From an uncultured Porphyromonadaceae bacterium (GTDB lineage Bacteria > Bacteroidota > Bacteroidia > Bacteroidales > Muribaculaceae): DNA of 19,133 nucleotides. Positions 1 to 6,815 of this stretch are shown here, piece after piece. The notes below the pieces were generated by a model. It saw only the letters and a list, made by a program, of their open reading frames with translations, had not been told where the DNA came from and searched no databases. Within the stretch, counting starts at the first letter, position 1. Each line of letters begins with the position of its first letter. The translations under genes and the position numbers were made by a program. The stretch lies in assembly GCA_900548705.1 (NCBI GenBank), contig URLF01000049.1, forward strand, positions 1-19,133, written 5' to 3'.

Positions 1-3000
1 GGGCGGTCAGGATGGCCTGGCCGTCGAGGGTGATGTCAGCGGGGATGGTGACAATCACCTGGCCGGGGGCGGTGGCGACCTTGATGCCGGAGGCATTTAT
101 TCCGTCGATTCCGGATGCGGGAATCACGTCGGCGCGGTTGGAGAGGGGATGCAGGCCGCCGTAATTCTTCTCTGCGGCCACATAATATGTGGCCTGTCCG
201 TTGAAGTCATCGGTGTAGTTCCTGTCGGTCAGACCTGAGGCGATGACCTCGCCGTCGCGGAGGACGGAATAGGTCAGCTGTGAGGCATCCGACTGGGCGG
301 GAGTGTAGCTGATGTCGTCGAGCTGCAGGCCGAATATGTCACGGCTGGTGTAACGGATGGCGAAGAAGCGGGCATCGGCGGGAAGGTCAGCCGTCACCTC
401 CTCCCAGTATGGGGTCTTGTCAGCCTCGCCGGTCTTTGTCAGGTAGGTTGACAGGAGGGTGAAGTCCTCCACATTGTCGCCGGTGGCGGAGGTGAGGATT
501 TCGATGGTCTCCGAACCGTAGGCGTAGTGGAGGGGACGGACAAAGAAGCTGAGCGTGGTGCCACCCTTTACCTCGGGTGAAATCAGCCAGTCATCCGCGC
601 TGACATTGTAGTCGAACGGGGAGAAGACAATCAGCGAGCGGGCCGAGAGCTGGTATCCGGCGTAGATGTATTCAAATCCCGCGTCGGCGTAATCCCAGAC
701 TTGCCATGCCTTGGGTTTGCCGGAACCGGGGAAGGTCTGGCCTGAGAAGCCGATCACACGTTCGCCGTCGAGGTCGAGGTTGGTGAACAGTCCGAGTGAC
801 GTGCTGTAATCCCAGGGGGTCAGACCCTCGCAGTTGAGCATGCCGGAGTCGGTGCGCGGGGCAGACCAGGAGAGGTTGACGGTGGATGACTCCCCGTCGC
901 GTTCGGCGGTGAGGTCGCGGACGACATACTCAAACTGCACTTTCAGTTCGGTCTCGCCGAAGACGGTGTTGTTGTCGGGGTCGGCGTCATTGTCGGGAAG
1001 CAGGGTGAGGTCGTAGTAGAGCGGTCCCTCCATACCTGCGTCGAGGGTGACATAATAGACCAGTTCAAGACTCTCTGTGGGCTGGAGGGTGACTTCCTGA
1101 CCGGGACGGGTAGCCTCGGGGAATGACACGACATCGCCGTCGAGGGTGGTGAAGTTAAGTTCGGGAACAGTCACTGTCAGCTCCTCGCGGCCATAGTTGG
1201 AGGCCAGGAACTTCCAGGTTGTCTCCTTCTGGGCAACCATCGAGGAGTGTACGGCGGTCTCGCGGAGGGTCAGCTCGTGGTCGAAGTAATTATCCATTCC
1301 GTATGCGTCGAGCATCCAGATTTCATCGTCGTGGTTGCCTGTGAAACCGAAGTCAATCACCGGCTCGATCCACTGGCGGTTCATCAGTTCGGCAGGGAGG
1401 GGGAGGGAGTAGGTCTGCCATCCGGCGACATCGGAAGGCTCGATTGTGGCAATCGAGACAGGGCCGTCGAAGGTGAGGGCGCTGACCTCTGTTACGGCGC
1501 AGTGGGGATGGTTGTAGATGCGCAGCACCAGTCTCGCGCCATCCTCTGTCAGGGTCGAGAACTTGGGAAGGTGGAGCGAACCACGGGCGGCACCCTCCTC
1601 CTGAGTAAAAGCGATGAGGGCCTTGCCCGAGGCGTTTGCGGCTTCAGGAAGGGCTTCGGCAGGGTTGTCGAAATACCAGTCGAGTGTGTAGTCCTCACCG
1701 GGTTTGTCCATCGCGAGGGGCTGGAGGGTTATCTCGCCGTCGGCGAACTCCTCCATGGCGGGGATTTCGTAGGGCTTGCCGAGCATCACACCCTTGCCAC
1801 GGGGAGTCTCACACTCACCGGCGACATTGGAACCGCTGACGGCGAGGTAGTGCATCGCCAGAGGGTAGGATTCGGGGATGGAGTAGACATACTCGCATAC
1901 CCCCTGGGTCTCACCCACGCGGGTGTAGGAGCCACCTCCCGATGAGTGGCGGATGACATAGGTCATCTGCGCCGGGTCGGCATAACCGCCGTTGGCTCCT
2001 TCGGAGGGCTGTGTCCAGCGCAATGTCATGGTGCGGTTGTCCTCGCTGCAGGTCACCACGAGGTCGGTGACGGGGGCGGGGACATCCTGACCGGTGTAGA
2101 CCCTGACAGTGGCGGGATTTGAAGCCCCTGCGGTGTTGCTGACAGTCACGGTGACATTGCCGTAGCCCTGGCCGTTGAGGATTTCAACGTTCATGGGGTC
2201 GCCGGGCTTTCCTATGAGGGTCTTGGTCTCGGCGGAGGTGGTGACTGTCGCTTCCAGGTTAATGTCTGAACCGAGGTTATCGCCGGCTTCGTTGAGGAGC
2301 GGCATCGTGAACCTCACTATCGCCTGCTCGCTTCCCATCGGTGCGGCTGTGGCGGCGAGGTCTGAGACGGGGGCCGGGACGGTGGTCTGGCGGCCGTCAG
2401 CCTCCACCACGAAGTCGCGGAGGAATAGATGGAAGGCATTCTTTTTCGAGGTGGCACGCACGGCGAGGTAGGTCTTGCCGGTGTGGGTCGGGGCGAAGGA
2501 GAATTCCATCGGGGTGAATGCCTCGTTGCGGATTTCAGGGGAGGTATGGATTTTGCGCATTGAGGCGGGGTCGGGGGTCTCACCCTCCCATACCTCGTAG
2601 GTCTCGGTGAACTTGGGGCTTTCACCCATTCCGCGCACGTTGAAGGCGAAACGTATCATGGCGTCGGTGGAGGGGATGTTGACGGCGGGGAGAATCAGCC
2701 AGTCGTCGGCATCGTTGTCTACCGAGAAGTTGTAGCGGACAGCCCCGAATTGCTCGTAGTAGCTCCATACGCCGTCGTCGCCATTGGCGTTGACGGTCTG
2801 GAACTCGTTGTATTCCTCCTTGGTGGGCTGCATCGAGAAGGGGAGGGCGTAGATGTCACCCTCGCTGACAAGCTGGAGGGTGATGGCGCGTACCTGGGCT
2901 TCACCTTCGGTGTTCAGGCCGAGGTAGCGGATGCCACCCTGCGCGACACTTATGACGCGGCTGACGGTGGTGAACTCCTCGGTGGAGTCGAGGGTGAAGA

Positions 3001-4246
3001 GTGACTGCCGGGCAGCGTCGGCGGGGGCATTCCCCATCGACACCTCCACCGCGTCACCTTTGACCTCCATGGTGATTTTCACCCGGGAGTTGTCGGGGAG
3101 GATGAATGAGGGGGTGAAGCTGGTGGCGGCGGATATCTCGCGGGTATCGGGGAAGTCGACGGGGAGATGACGGGCGGGAGCCTCGTCGGTGGCCTCCAGG
3201 CGGAAATTGCGGGTCAGGAGCTTGTAGCGGTTGGCCGGTGAGGAGCAATGCAGAGCCGGACGGTAAAGGCCCGGTTCGGCCACGGTGAACACCACCTCGC
3301 GGCGGTATGTCTCGGTGCCTACTGTCGGGTCGGCGAAGAGTTCGGTGAACTGGGTGGGGTCGTCACCCTGGCCGAACAACACCTCGACAGACTCCCCGTT
3401 GCCCCAGCAGCGGGCATCGAAGGAGAATTTGTAGTTGCCTGCCTCTGGAATCTCGATTTCGGGGAAAAGGAGGTAATCGTCAGCGGCCTCAGTCTGGCTG
3501 TATTCATAGGCCATGCCCTCGTTGGCGGTGTCGTATTTCCAGGTCTTGCCATCCTCGTTGGCGTCGATGAATTGGAAATGGCGGCTCTCTGTGGCCAGTG
3601 GCACCATCTCGAAGGGGACGGTGAAGCCCTCCTGGGCCACCGCCTCGATGGCGATGTTGCGGACGTAGAGGGATATGCCCCATTCTGGGGAGTTGCAGTG
3701 GACCATCACATAGTATTCCCCGGCAGGGGTGGAGAACTCCGAGGTCAGCACCCCGTAGTTCATGTTTGGCACACTTGCACAGCTGTATATGGTCACCGCG
3801 TCGGCGGCTGTGCCGGTCGGAGAGAGGCAAATCTCGAATGTCTCGGGACGGGCTGTCTGCTTGGCCTCAAGCGACAGGTTATAGCTTCCGGAAGGGGCAT
3901 TGAAGCTGACAGGACCGAGGACGAGGTCGTCGTCGGCTGCGCCTGAGACCCCAAGTCCCTCATAGCAGGCGGCTCCGTCAGGGTAGCCTTTCTCGAACTT
4001 CCAGGTCTTGCCGTCACCGTTTCCGTCGATGACAGCGGCCTGGTCGAAATCCTCCTGGGTCAGCAGGGGGAACTGTGCGGGGAGACTGACAGCCGGGGCT
4101 TTGGCCACACGCAACCGTGACAATTGTCCGGGTCGAATCTCCCGGAGGTTGCTTTCGGCGAGGCCGTTCCTCGGCAGAGGAGTGGAGGCCTGCGGGAGCA
4201 ACGGGAACAGTGTCGCCGCAGCCAGAAATAGTAAAGATTTGTTCAT
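1..4246 (-). CDS. Large secreted multidomain protein (FN3 and choice-of-anchor J/cleaved-adhesin type), C-terminus outside window
   Basis: An open frame runs without a stop from an ATG at 4246 to the left edge, giving 1415 codons and no C-terminus. The N-terminus is a signal peptide (Met-Asn-Lys, then a Leu/Ala/Phe-rich core ending near LLPQAS). Three related modules follow, marked by an acidic Asn/Gly-Asp-Gly-x-Trp motif: DGNGDGKTWKF near residue 79, DANEDGKTWKY near 232 and NANGDDGVWSYY near 489. FN3-like segments start near residues 720 and 1115. Residues about 1165-1312 resemble the choice-of-anchor J/cleaved-adhesin fold (WQVWDY, DDWLISP, LQLDDISY). Such proteins in Bacteroidales are cell-surface or secreted adhesin-like proteins, often exported by type IX secretion; the sorting domain would lie in the missing part. 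A -7 promoter box lies about 60 bp upstream. Substrate or ligand is unknown. All other open frames in this stretch lie in other frames and are shadows. Confidence 0.85.
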   Translation of the reverse strand, partial: MNKSLLFLAAATLFPLLPQASTPLPRNGLAESNLREIRPGQLSRLRVAKAPAVSLPAQFPLLTQEDFDQAAVIDGNGDGKTWKFEKGYPDGAACYEGLGVSGAADDDLVLGPVSFNAPSGSYNLSLEAKQTARPETFEICLSPTGTAADAVTIYSCASVPNMNYGVLTSEFSTPAGEYYVMVHCNSPEWGISLYVRNIAIEAVAQEGFTVPFEMVPLATESRHFQFIDANEDGKTWKYDTANEGMAYEYSQTEAADDYLLFPEIEIPEAGNYKFSFDARCWGNGESVEVLFGQGDDPTQFTELFADPTVGTETYRREVVFTVAEPGLYRPALHCSSPANRYKLLTRNFRLEATDEAPARHLPVDFPDTREISAATSFTPSFILPDNSRVKITMEVKGDAVEVSMGNAPADAARQSLFTLDSTEEFTTVSRVISVAQGGIRYLGLNTEGEAQVRAITLQLVSEGDIYALPFSMQPTKEEYNEFQTVNANGDDGVWSYYEQFGAVRYNFSVDNDADDWLILPAVNIPSTDAMIRFAFNVRGMGESPKFTETYEVWEGETPDPASMRKIHTSPEIRNEAFTPMEFSFAPTHTGKTYLAVRATSKKNAFHLFLRDFVVEADGRQTTVPAPVSDLAATAAPMGSEQAIVRFTMPLLNEAGDNLGSDINLEATVTTSAETKTLIGKPGDPMNVEILNGQGYGNVTVTVSNTAGASNPATVRVYTGQDVPAPVTDLVVTCSEDNRTMTLRWTQPSEGANGGYADPAQMTYVIRHSSGGGSYTRVGETQGVCEYVYSIPESYPLAMHYLAVSGSNVAGECETPRGKGVMLGKPYEIPAMEEFADGEITLQPLAMDKPGEDYTLDWYFDNPAEALPEAANASGKALIAFTQEEGAARGSLHLPKFSTLTEDGARLVLRIYNHPHCAVTEVSALTFDGPVSIATIEPSDVAGWQTYSLPLPAELMNRQWIEPVIDFGFTGNHDDEIWMLDAYGMDNYFDHELTLRETAVHSSMVAQKETTWKFLASNYGREELTVTVPELNFTTLDGDVVSFPEATRPGQEVTLQPTESLELVYYVTLDAGMEGPLYYDLTLLPDNDADPDNNTVFGETELKVQFEYVVRDLTAERDGESSTVNLSWSAPRTDSGMLNCEGLTPWDYSTSLGLFTNLDLDGERVIGFSGQTFPGSGKPKAWQVWDYADAGFEYIYAGYQLSARSLIVFSPFDYNVSADDWLISPEVKGGTTLSFFVRPLHYAYGSETIEILTSATGDNVEDFTLLSTYLTKTGEADKTPYWEEVTADLPADARFFAIRYTSRDIFGLQLDDISYTPAQSDASQLTYSVLRDGEVIASGLTDRNYTDDFNGQATYYVAAEKNYGGLHPLSNRADVIPASGIDGINASGIKVATAPGQVIVTIPADITLDGQAILTA

Positions 4247-4308
4247 TAGTGATAAATGATTAGAGTGGAATATTGTCGGGTAAAACGCGAATGATTGTCC
4301 CTCATCCG

Positions 4309-4316
4309 CAAAGTTA
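4309..4316 (-). promoter_or_regulatory. Bacteroidota -7 promoter box for the large secreted protein gene
   Basis: Read on the minus strand this is TAACTTTG, an exact match to the Bacteroidota -7 consensus TAnnTTTG. It lies 62 bp upstream of the ATG at 4246, implying a leader of about 55 nt. No clear TTTG is seen at the -33 position, so the call rests on the -7 box and its placement. Confidence 0.55.
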
Positions 4317-4360
4317 AACAAAATCCCCCATTGCGCCCTATATATCAGGGAGATTTATTG

Positions 4361-4461
4361 TGGGAAGATTGGGAATATTGGGAGTTATGGGAATTATGGG
4401 AATATTGGGAGTTATGGGGAAATTGGGAATTTTGGGAGGGGATTTTGGGATGTGGGGGAAT
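4361..4461 (+). repeat. 9-bp TGGGARWWW array A, upstream of the four-helix-bundle gene
   Basis: Eight consecutive 9-bp units run without interruption from 4361 to 4432: TGGGAAGAT, TGGGAATAT, TGGGAGTTA, TGGGAATTA, TGGGAATAT, TGGGAGTTA, TGGGGAAAT, TGGGAATTT. They are followed by irregular units at 4433, 4446 and 4453. Units 2-3 and 5-6 are the same pair, so there is a higher-order duplication. The G-strand has GGG runs separated by 6-nt loops. The last units overlap the predicted promoter of the downstream gene. Confidence 0.9.
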
Positions 4462-4474
4462 TTGGTTATCTTTG
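4444..4474 (+). promoter_or_regulatory. Predicted Bacteroidota promoter of the four-helix-bundle gene
   Basis: The -33 element TTTG is at 4444-4447 and the -7 element TATCTTTG at 4467-4474, separated by exactly 19 bp. This matches the Bacteroidota consensus (TTTG, about 19-21 bp, TAnnTTTG). The -33 TTTG is formed by the junction of an array unit (ATTTTGGGA), so the repeat itself supplies half of the promoter. The predicted transcript would start near 4481 with a leader of about 37 nt. A GAGGAG at 4504-4509 sits 8 nt before the ATG. Confidence 0.6.
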
Positions 4475-4517
4475 GGGTGATAATTACATACAATGAATAT
4501 AATGAGGAGAGATTGGT

Positions 4518-5081
4518 ATGAATGCTGAAAATAAGGAGTTTATAAGGCCGATTGGGGATTACAGGGGACTGATTGTTTATAAGAAAGGGGAGTGTATCTA
4601 TGATTTGACTTTTCATTTTGCCAACCGGTTTCTTGATAAGAAGGACAGGACGGTCGACCAGATGGTGCAGGCGGCGCGTAGCGGGAAACAGAATATCATT
4701 GAGGGGTCGGCCGCGGCGGTTACTTCCCGCGAGACTGAAATCAAGCTTTTCAATGTCGCCAAGGCGAGTTTCGATGAGCTTCTGGCTGATTATGAGGATT
4801 ACCTGAGGGTAAGGGGACTGGGGTTGTGGGATGAGGAGAAACAACGACGGGTGAGGGATTTCTGCAAGGTCAACAATGATTCGGAATTATACCGGAGGAT
4901 TGCGCCTTTGAGGGATGATGTGACGTTGGCTAATCTCTGTATCACGATGATTCGTCAGGAGCTGTATTTGCTGGTCAGACTGATTGAGAAGGCCAAACGC
5001 GATTTTCTGGAGAATGGGGGAATCAGGGAGGAGATGAGCCGCGCAAGACGGGAGTATCGGAGGAGAAATGAGGGATATTGA
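4518..5081 (+). CDS. Four-helix-bundle (S23/Avd-like) protein
   Basis: The product is 187 residues. The region 42-65 (RTVDQMVQAARSGKQNIIEG) carries the Gln...Arg...Asn-Ile-x-Glu-Gly signature of the S23 family, first known from proteins encoded in 23S rRNA intervening sequences and sharing its fold with the Avd accessory protein of diversity-generating retroelements. Long helices are predicted at about 24-37, 42-65, 72-98 and 137-168. The protein is longer than the usual S23 protein of about 120 residues because of an insert at about 100-135 and a strongly basic tail (residues 170-183, many Arg), which suits nucleic-acid binding. It resembles what I recall as the 'four helix bundle suffix' subfamily (unverified). 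It is the only gene in the island, runs opposite to its neighbours, and is bracketed by 9-bp G-triplet arrays. No reverse transcriptase, template repeat or rRNA is present, so a DGR is not supported. The biochemical role is unknown. Confidence 0.85.
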   Translation: MNAENKEFIRPIGDYRGLIVYKKGECIYDLTFHFANRFLDKKDRTVDQMVQAARSGKQNIIEGSAAAVTSRETEIKLFNVAKASFDELLADYEDYLRVRGLGLWDEEKQRRVRDFCKVNNDSELYRRIAPLRDDVTLANLCITMIRQELYLLVRLIEKAKRDFLENGGIREEMSRARREYRRRNEGY

Positions 5082-5176
5082 TGGGGGAATGAGAGGGGAT
5101 GGGAATTAATGGGAGTTTTGGGAGGATTGGGAATTATGGGAGATTTGGGAGATTTGGGAGTTTTGGGAGTTATGGG
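5082..5176 (+). repeat. 9-bp TGGGARWWW array B, G-rich arm of an inverted repeat
   Basis: The array starts directly after the stop codon of the four-helix-bundle gene. Regular 9-bp units run from 5110 to 5172: TGGGAGTTT, TGGGAGGAT, TGGGAATTA, TGGGAGATT (twice), TGGGAGTTT, TGGGAGTTA. The order of variant units largely recurs in reverse complement at 5211-5300. Confidence 0.9.
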
Positions 5177-5210
5177 CCACAAAGTTTTTGAGGCGCCCAA
5201 GGTCATCAAT

Positions 5211-5302
5211 TTTCCCAAAATTCCCAAATCTCCCATAATTCCCAAATTTCCCAATCTTCCCATTAATTCCCATCCTCTCCCAATTTTCTCATTATTCCCA
5301 TT
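5211..5302 (-). repeat. 9-bp TGGGARWWW array B', inverted arm
   Basis: Read on the minus strand the units are TGGGAGAGGA, TGGGAATTAA, TGGGAAGAT, TGGGAAATT, TGGGAATTA, TGGGAGATT, TGGGAATTT. The unit order matches the plus arm, with one 9-bp unit missing and a few substitutions. The two arms are separated by about 34 bp of unique DNA (5177-5210) with GGCGCC near the symmetry centre. The whole region could fold as a long imperfect hairpin in RNA, or as a cruciform. Confidence 0.85.
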
Positions 5303-5310
5303 GAAGATGG

Positions 5311-5353
5311 CAAGGCCCCGGGGGCCGCGCTGGGCGCGGCTACCGGGGCCTTG
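5311..5353 (-). terminator. Strong two-part hairpin downstream of pgi
   Basis: An 11-bp perfect stem (CAAGGCCCCGG at 5311-5321 with its complement at 5343-5353) is followed by a 2x2 internal loop, then a 7-bp stem (GCCGCGC / GCGCGGC) closed by TGG. It begins 21 bp after the pgi stop codon. There is no U-run after it on the minus strand, so intrinsic termination may be weak; it could also protect the mRNA 3' end. Confidence 0.65.
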
Positions 5354-5374
5354 TGGTGGGGGAGGAGGGTGGGA

Positions 5375-6718
5375 TTAGAGACGGGCTTTGATGGCGGCTG
5401 TCTCTGCCTCGTAACCGGGCTTCTCGAGGAGGGCGAACATGTTTTTCTTGTAGGCCTCGACTCCGGGCTGGTTGAAGGGGTTGACATCAAGGAGGTAACC
5501 TGAGATGCCGCAGGCTTTCTCGAAGAAGTAGATGAGCTCGCCGAGGTATTCTTCCTTGAGGGCGGGGATGATTACCTGTATGTTGGGGACATTGCCGTCG
5601 ACGTGGGCCAGACGGGTGCCGAGTTCGGCCATCTTGTTTACTTCGTCGACGCGTTTGCCGGCGAGGTAGTTGAGGCCGTCGAGGTTGGCTTCATCGGAGG
5701 GGATGACGGTCTCTTTGTCGGCCTTGGCCACGGAGATGACGGTCTCGAAGATGGTACGTTCGCCATCCTGAATCCACTGGCCCATGGAGTGGAGGTCGGT
5801 GGAGTTGTCGACTGACGCGGGGTAGATGCCTTTGCCGTCCTTGCCTTCGCTCTCGCCATAGAGCTGCTTCCACCATTCTCCGAAGAAGTGGAGTTTGGGG
5901 TTGTAGTTGACCATGATCTCGATTTTCTTTCCGGCGCGGTAGAGGGCGTTGCGGGTGGTGGCGTAGAGGAAGCTGGGGTTGGAGTCGTTGGCTGCGACGG
6001 TAGCGGCTTCCATATGGCGTGCGCCATCGAGGAGCTTGCGGATGTCGAATCCGGCGACGGCGATGGGGAGGAGTCCGACGGGGGTCAGCACAGAGAAACG
6101 TCCGCCTACATTGTCGGCGATGACGAATGTCTTGTAGCCTTCCTCGGTGGCGAGCTGGCGGAGTGCGCCGCGTTTCTCGTCGGTGATGGCCACGATGCGT
6201 TTTGCAGCCTCGGCTTTGCCTACCTGCTTCTCAAGCTGCTCTTTGAGCAGACGGAAGGCGATGGCGGGTTCGGTGGTGGTTCCTGACTTGGAGATTACCA
6301 CGATACCGAATTTCTTGTCTTTGAGGAAATCCTGAAGTTCGTTGAGGTAGTCCTCGCCGATGTTCTGGCCTGCGAAGAGGACGTTGCAGCGGCGGCTGTC
6401 ACCCTTTTCGCGGAGCATCGAGAAGCTGTCGCCGAGGGCTTCGATGACGGCCTTGGCTCCGAGGTAGCTTCCGCCGATACCGATTGCGACCACGAACTCG
6501 CAGTTTTCGCGGAGATCTTTGGCCACGGCCTCGATGTCTGCAACGAGGCTGTCGGGTGTCTGGGAGGGAAGGTTGACCCATCCGAGGAAATCGGAACCGA
6601 GTCCGGTCCCTTTATGGAGTTTCTCAAGGGCGGCGGTTGCCTCCGGGTCAAGGGCCTGGATCTGCTCGCCTGTTACGGTCTGAAGGACATCCTTCACATT
6701 GACTTTGATTGTTTCCAT
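5375..6718 (-). CDS. pgi: Glucose-6-phosphate isomerase
   Basis: This enzyme interconverts glucose 6-phosphate and fructose 6-phosphate in the cytoplasm (glycolysis and gluconeogenesis). The 447-residue length fits the short bacterial PGI type found in Bacteroidota and Firmicutes. Visible hallmarks are the phosphate-binding GIGGSYLGAKA (residues 80-90), SKSGTTTEPA (143-152), PGI signature 1 (DNVGGRFSVLTPVGLL, 202-217) and signature 2 (GYLLDVNPFNQPGVEAYKK, 407-425). By family alignment the catalytic residues should be Glu289 (in QLYGESEGK), His310 (in DLHSMGQ) and Lys424. The ATG start needs no correction. It is the last gene of the minus-strand block, separated from the CBS-protein gene by 97 bp that contain array C, and followed by a hairpin. 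I see no good consensus promoter in that gap, so it may depend on read-through. Confidence 0.97.
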   Translation of the reverse strand: METIKVNVKDVLQTVTGEQIQALDPEATAALEKLHKGTGLGSDFLGWVNLPSQTPDSLVADIEAVAKDLRENCEFVVAIGIGGSYLGAKAVIEALGDSFSMLREKGDSRRCNVLFAGQNIGEDYLNELQDFLKDKKFGIVVISKSGTTTEPAIAFRLLKEQLEKQVGKAEAAKRIVAITDEKRGALRQLATEEGYKTFVIADNVGGRFSVLTPVGLLPIAVAGFDIRKLLDGARHMEAATVAANDSNPSFLYATTRNALYRAGKKIEIMVNYNPKLHFFGEWWKQLYGESEGKDGKGIYPASVDNSTDLHSMGQWIQDGERTIFETVISVAKADKETVIPSDEANLDGLNYLAGKRVDEVNKMAELGTRLAHVDGNVPNIQVIIPALKEEYLGELIYFFEKACGISGYLLDVNPFNQPGVEAYKKNMFALLEKPGYEAETAAIKARL

Positions 6719-6752
6719 GTCGATATTTAAATTTGTGTATGGTTTCTGGGGT

Positions 6753-6797
6753 TGGGAATTATGGGAGTTTTGGGAGTTTTGGGAGGATTGGGGGAGG
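6753..6797 (+). repeat. 9-bp TGGGARWWW array C, between the CBS-protein gene and pgi
   Basis: Five 9-bp units: TGGGAATTA, TGGGAGTTT, TGGGAGTTT, TGGGAGGAT, TGGGGGAGG. A G-rich tail continues to about 6812. On the strand of the neighbouring genes it reads as a C-rich, G-poor stretch that starts right behind the stop codon at 6816-6818. The unit order is nearly the same as array D at 15999-16043. Confidence 0.85.
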
Positions 6798-6815
6798 GGG
6801 GATGCTTGGGGGAGG

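Noticed and set aside
1247..1945. A 232-codon plus-strand open frame
   Set aside because: It is antisense to the continuous secreted-protein frame; the peptide has no domain-like pattern, and GC-rich codon bias produces such shadows.
4361..4461. CRISPR array
   Set aside because: The unit is 9 bp with no spacers and no cas genes; it is a tandem short repeat.
4338..4844. Minus-strand 168-codon frame rich in Pro-Ile/Asn across array A
   Set aside because: The Pro-Asn-Ile repeat is only the translation of the 9-bp array; the rest is antisense of the four-helix-bundle gene.
4518..5302. Diversity-generating retroelement
   Set aside because: The Avd-like fold suggested it, but there is no reverse transcriptase, no template/variable repeat pair and no C-type-lectin target in the window.
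5311..5353. REP-like mobile palindrome
   Set aside because: It occurs once in the window, lies 21 bp behind the pgi stop and fits a 3'-end hairpin better.
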